64,000 nucleotides of DNA from Phaeobacter sp. QD34_24 (GCF_028890115.1 NZ_JARCJD010000002.1:1-64000); one strand, 5' to 3'. Positions 16,115-25,699 are shown, numbered from the stretch's first letter. Notes: a model not told the origin generated them from the sequence alone. Numbers and translations: made by a program.

Positions 16115-17992
16115 TCAGCCCTTGTTGGCGGTCGATCCGACGAAGATGCGCCGCAAGAGGCGGCGGAACGGCCCGCTGTCGTCCTCGGTCTGGTCGGCCG
16201 AGGCCGGAACTTTGGTGGCGACTTCTTTCCGTTCCACCAGGGTTTTGCCGTCCTGGAACTGCAGCCGGTAGAGATCGGCGTAGATGCCGCCGCGCTCCAG
16301 CAGTTCGGCATGGGTGCCCTGGTCCATCACCTCGCCGCGTTCCATCACCACGATCTTGTCGGCGTTGCGGATGGTGGAGAGGCGGTGGGCGATGACCAGC
16401 GTGGTGCGCCCACCCGACAGCCGGTCCAGCGCCTGCTGGACCACCTTCTCAGACTGTGCATCCAACGCCGATGTCGCCTCGTCCAGAAGCAGGATGGGGG
16501 TGTCACGCAGCAGGGCGCGGGCAATCACCACCCGCTGACGCTGCCCACCCGAAAGGGCCGAGCCGCGCGGACCCACCAGCGTGTCCAGACCATTGGCCAG
16601 TTTCGGCAGGAAGTCCGACACATGCGCCGCATCCAGCACCTCTTTCAGACGCTCCTCACTGACATCGGTGCGGCCCAGCAGGATGTTTTCCCGCAGGGTT
16701 TCATCGAACAAAAGCGCCTCTTGCGTCACCACAGAGAAGAGACCGCGCAGACCGTCAAAGCTGAGGTCTGAGACGGGAACGCCTCCGATGCTGACACGTC
16801 CGGCACCGGGATCGACCAGCCGGGTCAAAAGGTTGAAGATGGTGGATTTCCCCGCTCCTGACGCGCCGACAAGGGCAATGGTCTTTCCGGCCTCGGCGGT
16901 CAGCGACAGATTCTTCAGGATGGTGGTCTCGCCATAGTTCAGCGTCACATTCTCCAGCCGCACCTCGGGCAGACCCTTCGGCGGCTGCACCGGTTTTGCG
17001 GGTGGCTGCAGCTTGATCGGCGCATCCATCAGCTCCTTGATGCGCTCCATCGCGGCGGCGGCGCTTTGCCAGATGCCGCTGATCGAGGCCAGACGCCGCA
17101 TCGGATCGAAGGCCAGGCCGATGGCGGTGAAGAAGCTCATGAACTCGCCCACGGTCTTTTCGCCGGTGATGATCTCCTGGCCGCCATAAAGCACCACCCC
17201 CATGACCCCGAGACCGGCCATGATATCGATCATGCCGGTGATCGAGGCGGTGCCGAAGGAGGCGCGCACTTCGGAGCGTACGAACTGGTCCATATGGGTG
17301 CCGAAGCGCTGGGTCTGATAGCTTTCCAGGCTGTTCAGCTTGATCGGCACGATGCCGTGGAAAATCTCATCCAGCCGGGTGGCCAGGGAGGCGCCCAGGT
17401 CCCGCGCGGCAGCGGCTTTCTTGCGCACATAGCGTTGCAGGGCGGAAATCGGCAGCAGCAGCAGCGGCAGGCCGATCAGCATGATCAGCGTCCAGCGCCA
17501 ATCGACGCTGATGGCGACCCCCAGAACCGCGATCATCTGCGCCATGTCGCGCCCGGCGCCGGTGATCACGGCCTGCCAGACCTGGTTGATGGCCATGACG
17601 TCGCTTTGCACCCGTTGGATCAGGAAACCGGGGGGGTGCACCTGGTGAAAGGCCGGATCCTGCCGGATCAGCCGGTCAAGCATATCCTTGCGCATATGCG
17701 CCGCCGAGGTCTGGGAGATCTTCGACAGGATCACCTTCTGGCAGACGCTGGCGATGCCGCGCATCGAGAAGATGATCAGAAAGGCGAGGCTGACCCAGAA
17801 CAGCGCATCGGTGTTGCCGGCCACGAAGACCAGATCGAACATCGGCTGCATCATGTAGCTGAGCGCCCCGACCGTGCCGCCCTCGATCAGCATGAAGATC
17901 AGCGCAAGCCCCAACAGGCCCATGTAGTGGCGCAGATAGCCCCGCCACAGCCAAACAATCAACTCGCGTGAGGAGGTGTGCTCTTTTTTCAT
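16115..17992 (-). CDS. ABC exporter, fused membrane and ATPase domains (MsbA-like)
   Basis: A 625-residue half-transporter. Residues 1-330 hold six membrane helices of the exporter fold. The ATPase domain has Walker A GASGAGKST (376-384), signature LSGGQ (about 480-484), Walker B ILLLDE (about 500-505) and the H-loop in IAHRLS. It would work as a homodimer; lipid A or another lipid/drug is the likely cargo by resemblance to MsbA, but the substrate is not determined. The C-terminal tail of about 45 residues is basic. It converges with the glycosyltransferase, only 6 bp away. Confidence 0.92.
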   Translation of the reverse strand: MKKEHTSSRELIVWLWRGYLRHYMGLLGLALIFMLIEGGTVGALSYMMQPMFDLVFVAGNTDALFWVSLAFLIIFSMRGIASVCQKVILSKISQTSAAHMRKDMLDRLIRQDPAFHQVHPPGFLIQRVQSDVMAINQVWQAVITGAGRDMAQMIAVLGVAISVDWRWTLIMLIGLPLLLLPISALQRYVRKKAAAARDLGASLATRLDEIFHGIVPIKLNSLESYQTQRFGTHMDQFVRSEVRASFGTASITGMIDIMAGLGVMGVVLYGGQEIITGEKTVGEFMSFFTAIGLAFDPMRRLASISGIWQSAAAAMERIKELMDAPIKLQPPAKPVQPPKGLPEVRLENVTLNYGETTILKNLSLTAEAGKTIALVGASGAGKSTIFNLLTRLVDPGAGRVSIGGVPVSDLSFDGLRGLFSVVTQEALLFDETLRENILLGRTDVSEERLKEVLDAAHVSDFLPKLANGLDTLVGPRGSALSGGQRQRVVIARALLRDTPILLLDEATSALDAQSEKVVQQALDRLSGGRTTLVIAHRLSTIRNADKIVVMERGEVMDQGTHAELLERGGIYADLYRLQFQDGKTLVERKEVATKVPASADQTEDDSGPFRRLLRRIFVGSTANKG

Positions 17993-18142
17993 GCGGGGAG
18001 GTTCCGGCTGTAACATCTGCAGGGCATTTGAGAACCGGATTCGATTTCCGGAATTGACCTTCCATAACCGAATTGTAGGGTGACGGCAATTTCGAGAGCA
18101 GACCGCCGCACGGGTGGTCCCGATTTGCAAGGATACCACGAC

Positions 18143-19378
18143 ATGAGCGGTACAGAGCTATCCAAGGGCACTCTGGCAGCGGGCCGATCCTATCTGGCCA
18201 TACCCGGACCTTCGGTTATTCCGGATCGCGTCTTGCAGGCGATGCACCGCCCGTCGCCGAACATTTACGCGGGCGAATTGGTGGATATGACCGCGACCTT
18301 GATCCCGGATCTGAGAAAGGTGGCGCGCACGGCCCATCACGCGGCGATCTATATCTCCAACGGCCATGGCGCCTGGGAGGCGGCGCTTTCGAACACGCTG
18401 GCGCCGGGCGACAGGGTGCTGGTGCCCTCTTCGGGGCGGTTTGCGATCGGTTGGGCGGAGATGGCCGAGGGGCTGGGCATCGATGTCGAGGTGATCGATT
18501 TCGGCAACCACGCGCCCTGGGATCTGGCCCGCGTGGCCGAGCGGCTGCAGGCCGACAATGCCCATCAGATCAAGGCGGTGCTGGCGGTGCATGTGGATAC
18601 CTCCAGTTCGATCCGCAACGATGTCCCGGCGCTGCGGGCCCTGCTGGATGAGGCCGGACATCCGGCGCTGTTGATGGCCGATTGCATCGCCTCGCTGGGC
18701 TGTGACCGTTTCGAGATGGACGATTGGGGCGTCGATGTCATGGTCACCGGGTGCCAGAAGGGGCTGATGGTGCCCGCGGGGATTTCCTTTGTCTTTTTCA
18801 ACGATAAGGCGGCAGAGGCGCGCGCGGCTGTGCCGCGTGTCAGCCGCTACTGGGACTGGACACCGCGCGCCAACCCGCAGGAGTTCTACCAGTATTTCGG
18901 GGGCACCGCGCCGACCCACCATCTTTATGGGCTGCGGGCGGCCCTCGACATTCTGAACGAGGAGGGGATTGAGAACACCTGGGCGCGCCACGCACGCCTT
19001 GCCCGTGCAATCTGGGCGGCCTGCGAGGCCTGGGGGCAGGGCGGTCCATTGGCGATGAATGTCAGCGATCCGAGCCTGCGCTCCCATGCGGTGACGGCGC
19101 TGCGCCTTGGGGACTCCCGTGCAACTGAACTCCGGACCTGGCTGGAGCAGAATCTGGGCCTGACGCTTGGGATCGGTCTTGGCATGGCGCCGCCGAACAG
19201 CCCCGAATGGCATGGTTTCTTCCGCCTTGGCCATATGGGGCATCTGAACGGTCATATGGTGATGGGCCTGCTGGGCGGCATCGAGGCAGGCCTGCGGGCG
19301 CTGAAGATCCCCCACGGCGAAGGCGCGTTGGATGCGGCCGCTGCGGTGATCGCCGAGGCAGGCACCCCCTCTTCCTGA
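18143..19378 (+). CDS. Class V PLP aminotransferase (serine/alanine-glyoxylate type)
   Basis: A 411-residue fold-type I aminotransferase. It starts YLAIPGPSVIPDRVLQAMHRP, has the small-residue substrate loop ISNGHGAWEAAL, and the PLP lysine in VTGCQKGLMVPAG (about residue 210). Family members transfer amino groups from serine or alanine to glyoxylate. In methylotrophic alphaproteobacteria the serine form belongs to the serine cycle, but no such genes are nearby. An ATG at 18143 is used; the longer frame overlaps the divergent ABC gene's promoter. Confidence 0.87.
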   Translation: MSGTELSKGTLAAGRSYLAIPGPSVIPDRVLQAMHRPSPNIYAGELVDMTATLIPDLRKVARTAHHAAIYISNGHGAWEAALSNTLAPGDRVLVPSSGRFAIGWAEMAEGLGIDVEVIDFGNHAPWDLARVAERLQADNAHQIKAVLAVHVDTSSSIRNDVPALRALLDEAGHPALLMADCIASLGCDRFEMDDWGVDVMVTGCQKGLMVPAGISFVFFNDKAAEARAAVPRVSRYWDWTPRANPQEFYQYFGGTAPTHHLYGLRAALDILNEEGIENTWARHARLARAIWAACEAWGQGGPLAMNVSDPSLRSHAVTALRLGDSRATELRTWLEQNLGLTLGIGLGMAPPNSPEWHGFFRLGHMGHLNGHMVMGLLGGIEAGLRALKIPHGEGALDAAAAVIAEAGTPSS

Positions 19379-19408
19379 CAGGCAGGCGGGATCAGCAGGT
19401 AGGCGGGG

Positions 19409-19627
19409 TCAGGCCGGGCGCTGGCCCAGCTTGATCTCGAGCCGTGTGATCAGGTGGTTGATGAAAAGCGCCAGCAGCAGCACCGGCACCATTCCGTATA
19501 GAACCCAGATGGCAAAGAAGACCCACATCAGGTTGATGCCGATGAAACTCAGCACCGTTTCCAACAGGTCGGGGGTTGTCTTCTGCTCGTGGAAGTCGGG
19601 GTCGTCGTAGTCCTTGAACTCTCGCAT
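19409..19627 (-). CDS. Small single-helix membrane protein
   Basis: A 72-residue protein: an acidic soluble N-terminus (REFKDYDDPDFHEQKTTPD), a long hydrophobic stretch (about 24-60, possibly two helices), and a basic end KLGQRPA. No known family was recognised. It lies 83 bp beyond the hisC-like start-to-stop unit on the same strand and converges with the class V aminotransferase. Confidence 0.6.
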   Translation of the reverse strand: MREFKDYDDPDFHEQKTTPDLLETVLSFIGINLMWVFFAIWVLYGMVPVLLLALFINHLITRLEIKLGQRPA

Positions 19628-19710
19628 GACGCAGCTCCTCGGTCGCTATCCGAAGGAGCCTAGCGAAAAGCGGTGAATTTCGGGTAAAGCGCCCCGCGTG
19701 GGCCCTGAGC

Positions 19711-20820
19711 CTAGCTGCTGCGCGCCTGCTCCAGGGCGATCGGTAGGGCCTTGGCAAAGGCTTCCAGATCCTGCGGGCGGCCGCAGCTGACGCGGATGCA
19801 GCGGTTCTGCGGCGCCGCAAAGGGCATCCGCACAAAGACGCCCTGAGCCACCAGCCCGTCCAGCACGGCCTTGGCAAAGGCGCCGTCCTGACCGCAGTCG
19901 ATGGCGACGAAATTGGTGGCCGAGGGCAGGGGGGTGAGGCCGTTCTCCGCAGCGATCTCGGCAATGCGTGCCCGTGCGGTGGTGATCTCAGCCTTGATGT
20001 GATCCAGCCAGTCCTGATCCAGCAGCGCCGCAAGGGCGCCTGCCTGGGCGGCGCGGTTCATGCCGAAGTGGTTGCGCACCTTGTTGAAGGCCGAGATCAG
20101 CCTGGCCTCGGCCATGGCATAGCCCACGCGGGCGCCGGCCATGCCGTAGGCCTTGGAGAAGGTGCGCATGCGGATGACGCGGGTGTCGTGGATGTCTACC
20201 GGGGCGGCGGTGCCTTCCGGGGCGCATTCCACATAGGCCTCGTCCAGCAACAGCAGGCAGCCCTCGGGCAGGTGATCCAGTGCGGCCACAATGTCTGCGC
20301 CCCGGTGCCAGCTGCCCATGGGGTTGTCGGGATTGGCAAGATAGACCAGTTTCGCGCCCACTTCGGCTGCCTTGGCAAACAGGCTCGCGGGATCTTCGTG
20401 GTCGTCCTTGTAGGGCACTGTATGCAGCGTGCCGCCAAAACCCGCCACGTGGTAGTTGAAGGTGGGATAGGCGCCAAGCGAGGTCACCACGTGATCGCCA
20501 CTCGTGATCAGCAGGCGCACCAGGTAACCCAGCAGACCGTCGATGCCTTCCCCCACCATGATATTGTCGGCCGAGACCCCGTGATGCGCCGCAAGCGCCA
20601 TGCGCAGGTCGTGGCTTTGGGCATCGCCGTATTTCCAGATCTCCGCCGCTTCGGCCTGCATCGCGGCAATCGCCTTGGGCGAGGGGCCAAAGACGTTCTC
20701 ATTGGCACCAAGCCGTGCGATGAACGGCGCGCCACGTTCGCGCTCCTGCGTTTCGGGGCCGACGAAAGGCACGGTTGCGGGCAGGGATTGGGCAAGCGGG
20801 GTGTAGCGAGGTGTGGTCAT
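19711..20820 (-). CDS. hisC: Histidinol-phosphate aminotransferase family protein
   Basis: A 369-residue PLP aminotransferase I/II. Visible motifs are LGANENVFGPSPKA, LANPDNPMGSW, LLLDEAYVEC and the PLP lysine in RTFSKAYGMAGAR; the C-terminal Arg for carboxylate binding is in CIRVSCGRPQD. It could act in histidine synthesis or be a related aromatic/phenylalanine aminotransferase, because Rhodobacteraceae often encode more than one HisC. The start at 20820 matches the family N-terminus. No his genes are nearby. Confidence 0.88.
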   Translation of the reverse strand: MTTPRYTPLAQSLPATVPFVGPETQERERGAPFIARLGANENVFGPSPKAIAAMQAEAAEIWKYGDAQSHDLRMALAAHHGVSADNIMVGEGIDGLLGYLVRLLITSGDHVVTSLGAYPTFNYHVAGFGGTLHTVPYKDDHEDPASLFAKAAEVGAKLVYLANPDNPMGSWHRGADIVAALDHLPEGCLLLLDEAYVECAPEGTAAPVDIHDTRVIRMRTFSKAYGMAGARVGYAMAEARLISAFNKVRNHFGMNRAAQAGALAALLDQDWLDHIKAEITTARARIAEIAAENGLTPLPSATNFVAIDCGQDGAFAKAVLDGLVAQGVFVRMPFAAPQNRCIRVSCGRPQDLEAFAKALPIALEQARSS

Positions 20821-20925
20821 GGAAGGGAAATAGCGTGAAGCGGCCCCTGCCATCAAGAGTTCAGGTAAGGCTTGCAGGCAGGTCATGCTGGGCGCAGACT
20901 GCCGACCATTAAGGGAGAGATACTG

Positions 20926-22008
20926 ATGCGTATTGTTCTGGGGGTGCTGGCGCTGGGGCTGGCTTATCTGTTGTTCTGGCCGGTGCCGGTGGATCCGGTG
21001 GCCTATCATCCGCCCAAGGGGCCGGGCTTCACCGGGGAGTTCGAGGAAAACAACGCATTACAGGCGGCGCAGAAGGTGGTGCTGCCCGATGGGGCCATCG
21101 GCCCCGAGGATCTGGCGGTGATGCCGGATGGGACGGTTTACACCACGGATCTGGCGGGTACCCTCTATCGTATCGATGGCGAGGTGCCGGAACGGGTAGA
21201 GGCGCTGGGCGGGCGGCCACTGGGGTTGAAGGCGGGACCGGATGGCGCGCTTTATATTGCTGACAGTTTCCGCGGGATCCTGCGCTGGAATGGGCCGGGG
21301 ACATTGGAAACCCTGGTAAGCGAAATAGATGGCGGGCCGGTGATCTATGCCAATCAGCTGGATGTGGCGCGCGATGGCACCATCTATTTCTCCAACTCCT
21401 CGGATCGGTTCGATCCCGAAACCATGGGCGGTACCAAGCCCACCTCGGTGCTGACCATCTGGGAGCAGTCCGATACCGGCTATGTGGCGCGGCGAACGCC
21501 GGATGGCAAGGTCGAGAAGATCGCCACCGGCTTTGTCTATACCAATGGCGTGGCCCTGTCGCAGGACGAGGATTTCCTGCTGATCAATGAAACGGGGCGT
21601 GCGCGGGTGCATCGCCTGTGGCTCAAAGGGCCGGAGGCTGGCAAGCAGGAGCTGTTCCTGGGCAACCTGCCGGGCTATCCCGATAACCTGGAGGCGCAGG
21701 GCGATGGCACCTTCTGGCTGGCCTTCGCCAGCCCGCGTGTCCCGTCCGAGGTGCTGATGCCCTATCCCTTCCTGCGCAAGGTGCTGTGGCGGCTGGGTCC
21801 AAAGGTGCGTCCGGCGCCGATCCATCGCGGCATGGTCATGCAGTTCGATCAGGATGGAAACATCCTGCGCACGCTGCAGGATCCGGCCGGGGGGCTCGGC
21901 ATCACCACGGGCGCGCGCCTCGTTGGCGATCAGCTCTATGTGATGACGCTGGACAGTGACGGCTTTGCCCGGTTGCCACGCGCCTATATGCCGCCCATCC
22001 GGCGCTAG
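20926..22008 (+). CDS. Membrane-anchored SMP-30/strictosidine-synthase-like beta-propeller
   Basis: A 360-residue protein with an N-terminal hydrophobic anchor (RIVLGVLALGLAYLLFWPVP) and a six-bladed propeller. Blade motifs include GPEDLAVMPDGTVYTTDL, GRPLGLKAGPDGALYIAD and DGTIYFSNSSDRFD, as in the strictosidine synthase/APMAP family, whose bacterial members are usually lactonase- or arylesterase-like. AAGGGAGAGA precedes the ATG. It is divergent from hisC and 83 bp upstream of the crotonase gene. Confidence 0.87.
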   Translation: MRIVLGVLALGLAYLLFWPVPVDPVAYHPPKGPGFTGEFEENNALQAAQKVVLPDGAIGPEDLAVMPDGTVYTTDLAGTLYRIDGEVPERVEALGGRPLGLKAGPDGALYIADSFRGILRWNGPGTLETLVSEIDGGPVIYANQLDVARDGTIYFSNSSDRFDPETMGGTKPTSVLTIWEQSDTGYVARRTPDGKVEKIATGFVYTNGVALSQDEDFLLINETGRARVHRLWLKGPEAGKQELFLGNLPGYPDNLEAQGDGTFWLAFASPRVPSEVLMPYPFLRKVLWRLGPKVRPAPIHRGMVMQFDQDGNILRTLQDPAGGLGITTGARLVGDQLYVMTLDSDGFARLPRAYMPPIRR

Positions 22009-22091
22009 GCCAATCTGCCCCGGCGTTAGTCTGGATCACCGGGGCGTTCCGGGGCAGTCTGGCGCAAACGGGATTTCAGGAGGAGCCGCAG

Positions 22092-22877
22092 ATGGCACGG
22101 GTATCCGTCGAATATAAGGATCACATCGCCCATGTGACGCTGACGCGCGGGGACAAGATGAACGCGCTGGATGACGAGATGATCAAGGGGATCGTCGCGG
22201 CCGGACAGGAGGTTGCCGCCTCCAAGGCGCGCGCGGTTGTGCTGACGGGAGAGGGCAAGGGCTTTTGCGCCGGTCTCGACCTGATGAGCTTTGCCAAGAT
22301 GGGACAGATGGACCCCGAAGAGTGGCTGATGACCCGCAGCCATGAGGATGCCAACGAGGTACAAGAGGTCGCCATGGCCTGGCGCCGCGTCCCTGTGCCG
22401 GTGATCGCGGCGGTCAACGGTGTCTGTTTCGGGGGGGGGCTGCAACTGGCGCTGGGCGCCGATATCCGAATTGCGGCACCGGATGCGCGGTTTTCCGTGA
22501 TGGAGATGAAATGGGGCATCGTTCCCGACATGGGTGGCATGGCGTTGCTGCCGCGCCTCCTGCGCTCCGACGTGCTGCGCCGCCTGACCTATACGGCTGA
22601 AATCTTCGAGGCGCCGCAGGCGCTGGACTGGGGATTGGTGACTGAAGTGACCGAGGATCCCCTGGCGCGGGCGCAGGCCCTTGCGGCAGAAATCGCAGGC
22701 AAGAACCCCGAAGGCATCCGCGCGGCCAAGCGGCTGATCGAAGTGGCCGAGTCATCGGATCGTGCCACCGTGCTGATGCAGGAAAGCCGCGAGCAGGTTG
22801 GCCTGATCGGCAGACCCAACCAGATGGAGGCCATCGCCGCCCAGATGCAAAAGCGCGCGCCTCAGTTCAAGGATTGA
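22092..22877 (+). CDS. Enoyl-CoA hydratase/isomerase family protein (crotonase)
   Basis: A 261-residue crotonase-fold enzyme acting on an acyl-CoA. The oxyanion-hole segments are GKGFCAGLDLM and CFGGGLQLALGADIRIA; the acidic position follows in IVPDMGGMALLPRL. The combination with MKWGIVPDMGG resembles a large group annotated as crotonase/enoyl-CoA hydratase with untested substrate. AGGAGCC lies just upstream. It is possibly co-transcribed with the propeller gene. Confidence 0.9.
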   Translation: MARVSVEYKDHIAHVTLTRGDKMNALDDEMIKGIVAAGQEVAASKARAVVLTGEGKGFCAGLDLMSFAKMGQMDPEEWLMTRSHEDANEVQEVAMAWRRVPVPVIAAVNGVCFGGGLQLALGADIRIAAPDARFSVMEMKWGIVPDMGGMALLPRLLRSDVLRRLTYTAEIFEAPQALDWGLVTEVTEDPLARAQALAAEIAGKNPEGIRAAKRLIEVAESSDRATVLMQESREQVGLIGRPNQMEAIAAQMQKRAPQFKD

Positions 22878-22959
22878 GACGGCGTCATTCGATCCGTTTG
22901 GGCCAGATCGCCTGACCGGCGGTCTGGTCCTGCACACCAGGCCAAACCGGCAGATCGGT

Positions 22960-23862
22960 TCAGCTGCTGGCAGCTGGTGGCGCCACAAGCGCGCCGTTTC
23001 CGACGAAAGAGACTTCTCCGGTGACGGTGACACGGGTGATCCCCGCCGCACTTCCGTAGGGGGTCACCCGCAGCTTGCTGGGCCGATCCATGAAGTGCCC
23101 CTGCTGCAGGGAAAAGCTGCGGTCTGCAGGCACCAACCCGTGTTTCAGCGCATAGGCGCCGATGACCCCGGCGGCACTGCCGGTGGCCACATCCTCCATC
23201 ATCCCGTCATTGTTCCAGTGGCGCCCCTCAAGGCGCGTGACATCAAAGAGATAGGCGAATTCGGCGCCGAGTATGTGAAGCCGTGTTTCAAGATCGGGAA
23301 TGGTGATCCGGGCCTGCTCCAACCCGCCCTTCACAGGGATCACGAGGTATTTCAATCCGGTGGAGATGACCTCCAGCGGCAGATCCGCCAGGTCTGACGG
23401 GGCCAGGTTGAAAGCGCGGGCGAACTCCGCGCGGCGGCTGTCGGGCACGGTGGCAAGGAAACAGGGCCGCCCCTGGTCGAGCGTGCCGAAATACCGCCCG
23501 GCACGGGCCGTCGTGGTGATGCGCACCCTGCGGTCCCCGCGCAGAGTAAAACGCCACTCTTTCGTCCCTTGCGCGCCGCTGGCACGGTGCAGGCTACAGG
23601 CGGCGCCGATGATCGGATGGCCGGCAAAGGGCAATTCCTCAACGAGGTCAAAGACCCGCGCTTTGATATGTCCTTCGTGCTCATCCAGAAAGATCGATTC
23701 GAAGTGGCGCAGCTCTTGGGTCATGGTCAGCATCTGCGCAGGTCTCAGGCCTTTGCTGTCTGGAAACACCGCAAGACTGTTGCCAGCATAGGGACGGGCG
23801 GCGAAGACATCGCAGTGGATGAAGTTGTACAAGGGGGGTAGCTGTGGCATGAATGCCTGCAT
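22960..23862 (-). CDS. PhzF-family isomerase-like protein
   Basis: A 300-residue member of the PhzF/diaminopimelate-epimerase fold, with VFAARPYAGNSLAVFP near the N-terminus, ELPFAGHPIIGAA in the middle and EDVATGSAAG late. PhzF itself isomerises a phenazine precursor; most relatives, including this one, have unknown substrates. No phenazine genes are nearby. The start is ATG 23862 or the in-frame ATG at 23850. The divergent ArsR gene begins only 18 bp away. Confidence 0.87.
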   Translation of the reverse strand: MQAFMPQLPPLYNFIHCDVFAARPYAGNSLAVFPDSKGLRPAQMLTMTQELRHFESIFLDEHEGHIKARVFDLVEELPFAGHPIIGAACSLHRASGAQGTKEWRFTLRGDRRVRITTTARAGRYFGTLDQGRPCFLATVPDSRRAEFARAFNLAPSDLADLPLEVISTGLKYLVIPVKGGLEQARITIPDLETRLHILGAEFAYLFDVTRLEGRHWNNDGMMEDVATGSAAGVIGAYALKHGLVPADRSFSLQQGHFMDRPSKLRVTPYGSAAGITRVTVTGEVSFVGNGALVAPPAASS

Positions 23863-23880
23863 AGTGAGGTGTCTATATAG

Positions 23881-24255
23881 ATGATTGACTATACGCCTGC
23901 CAATCTTCTGTCAATCGCCGCGCCGCTCAAGGCGTTGGCGAATGAAAACCGGCTGCAGATCCTGCATTGGCTGAGCGATCCTGAATGCCACTTCCCGCCG
24001 CAGCAGGATGGGGATCTGGTGAAGGATGGTGTCTGCGTCGGCTTCATCACAGAAAAGATCGGCTTGCGGCAGCCGACGGTGACCAATCACATGCGCCTGT
24101 TGCAAGAGGCGGGCCTGGTGACCAGCAAGAAGATCAAGAACTGGGTGTTTTACAGGTTGGTGCCCGCCCGTGCCGACGAGATACTGCACCAGACCGCCGG
24201 GCTGTGGCAGGCGCCGGACCGGGCCAGAGGGAAGAAGGCCGATGCCGCAGGTTGA
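23881..24255 (+). CDS. ArsR-family winged-helix repressor
   Basis: A 124-residue regulator. The winged helix spans about 8-100, with LKALANENRLQILHWL (first helices) and the recognition region ITEKIGLRQPTVTNHMRLLQ. The segment between helix 2 and the recognition helix contains CHFPPQQDGDLVKDGVC, an unusual insertion with Cys that could take part in sensing. No Shine-Dalgarno is visible before the ATG. It is divergent from the PhzF gene and 45 bp upstream of a reductase, likely targets. Confidence 0.9.
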   Translation: MIDYTPANLLSIAAPLKALANENRLQILHWLSDPECHFPPQQDGDLVKDGVCVGFITEKIGLRQPTVTNHMRLLQEAGLVTSKKIKNWVFYRLVPARADEILHQTAGLWQAPDRARGKKADAAG

Positions 24256-24300
24256 GCAGGATCAAGGACCAGGGCTGCTCATGCGCGCAGGAAGGATCCC

Positions 24301-25599
24301 ATGACATCATTTGCCCTCTTGTTGCTATACGTGCTTGTGGTCACGCTTCCCTTGGGCGTTTCCTGGATCTTTGGCGGGCCGCCGCGACCGTTCTGGGCAG
24401 AGCTGGGCAGCGGGTTTGGCATGTTGGCCTTCTCCATGATCCTGGTGGAGTTCGTCCTGTCGGGCCGGTTCCGGCGGGTGTCCTCGGGGATCGGCATGGA
24501 TGTGACCATGCGGTTTCATCAGGTCATGGCGCGGGCGGCGCTGCTGTTTGCCCTGCTGCATCCGTTCTTCTACGGCGGAAGTGCGGTCGGAGGGCCACGG
24601 CCCTGGGATCCCACGCGGGTTCTCACCGTCAGCACCGATCTGACCGCCATGGCCGGGGGGATCCTGGCCTTTGTCCTGCTGCCCGCGCTGGTGGCGCTTG
24701 CGGTCTATCGCAGCGATCTGGACTACAAGTACGAGACCTGGCGCCTGATGCACGGGATCGGCGCGGTTCTGATCGCGGGCGCTTTGTTGCATCACGCGCT
24801 GAGTGCCGGGCGCTACAGTGCCGAAGCCGAAATGGTCTGGCTCTGGGCGGCGATGGTGGCCGCTGCCATCGGTTCGCTGATCTGGGTCTATCTGATCGAG
24901 CCAGCCCGCGCACGCCCCTGGCGGGTGACGGAGATCAAGCGTCTCACCCCCCGCCAATGGAGCGTAACGGTCACGCCCGAAGGGCACGCGGGGCTTGACT
25001 ACAAGGCGGGGCAGTTCGCCTGGCTCAATATCGGCCATTCGGCCTATTCCCTGCATGAAAACCCGTTTTCGATCAGTTCTGCGCCGGATGCCGGAGCTGA
25101 TGTCTCCTTCGTGATCAAGGAACTCGGCGATTTCACCGGGGCGCTGGATCAGGTGGCGCCGGGAACCCGTGCCTATCTCGACGCGCCCTATGGCAGCCTC
25201 ACGGTAGAGGGCCGCGATGAGCCGGGCATCGCCCTGATCGCGGGCGGAGTTGGCATTGCGCCCATGCTCAGCGTCCTGCGCCAGTTGCGGCTGACCGGGG
25301 ATCCGCGCAAGCTGCGGATCATCTACGGCAACCGGGCCGAGGAGCAGATCGTCTTCCGCGAGGAACTGGCGGCCGAGGACACGGTTCTGGTGCTGTCCGA
25401 ACCGCCCAAAGGCTGGGCGGGAGAGCATGGAATGATTGACGGGGAGCTGCTGGATCGCTGTTTCACAGAAGAGGAAATCCGCAGCTGGCTGTTTGTCCTT
25501 TGCGGTCCGCCTGCCATGATGGACGCGGTGGAGGATCACCTGATTGCGCGGGGGGCGGCCTCTGATCGCATCCTGTCGGAAAGGTTCGACTATGGCTGA
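24301..25599 (+). CDS. Ferric-reductase-like transmembrane flavoprotein
   Basis: A 432-residue protein in two halves. Residues 1-200 form about six membrane helices with paired His for haem (RFHQVMARAALLFALLHPFF and WRLMHGIGAVL...LHH). Residues 205-432 form an FAD/NAD(P)H reductase: ENPFSISSAP (FAD), IAGGVGIAPMLSVLR (NAD(P)H) and FVLCGPPAMMDAV. This layout moves electrons from NAD(P)H across the membrane, as in ferric reductases or related oxidoreductases. The partner acceptor is unknown. It is co-directional with the ArsR regulator. Confidence 0.9.
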   Translation: MTSFALLLLYVLVVTLPLGVSWIFGGPPRPFWAELGSGFGMLAFSMILVEFVLSGRFRRVSSGIGMDVTMRFHQVMARAALLFALLHPFFYGGSAVGGPRPWDPTRVLTVSTDLTAMAGGILAFVLLPALVALAVYRSDLDYKYETWRLMHGIGAVLIAGALLHHALSAGRYSAEAEMVWLWAAMVAAAIGSLIWVYLIEPARARPWRVTEIKRLTPRQWSVTVTPEGHAGLDYKAGQFAWLNIGHSAYSLHENPFSISSAPDAGADVSFVIKELGDFTGALDQVAPGTRAYLDAPYGSLTVEGRDEPGIALIAGGVGIAPMLSVLRQLRLTGDPRKLRIIYGNRAEEQIVFREELAAEDTVLVLSEPPKGWAGEHGMIDGELLDRCFTEEEIRSWLFVLCGPPAMMDAVEDHLIARGAASDRILSERFDYG

Positions 25600-25699
25600 A
25601 TTCCTGAAACACAGTTCCCTGCGTCGCCGGATTTCCCTGGCGATCCGAGGGGTGATCTTGGTGATCGTCCTGGTGCTGGTGATCTTTCTCTTTCGCTGA
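25592..25699 (+). CDS. 35-residue single-helix membrane peptide
   Basis: A reading frame overlapping the end of the reductase gene by 8 bases: MAEFLKHSSLRRRISLAI, then a hydrophobic run (VILVIVLVLVIFLF) ending FR. A basic segment before the helix sets a cytosolic N-terminus. Overlap with the upstream stop and the clean membrane pattern suggest a real translationally coupled gene, perhaps a subunit of the reductase. No homologue is known to me. Confidence 0.55.
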   Translation: MAEFLKHSSLRRRISLAIRGVILVIVLVLVIFLFR

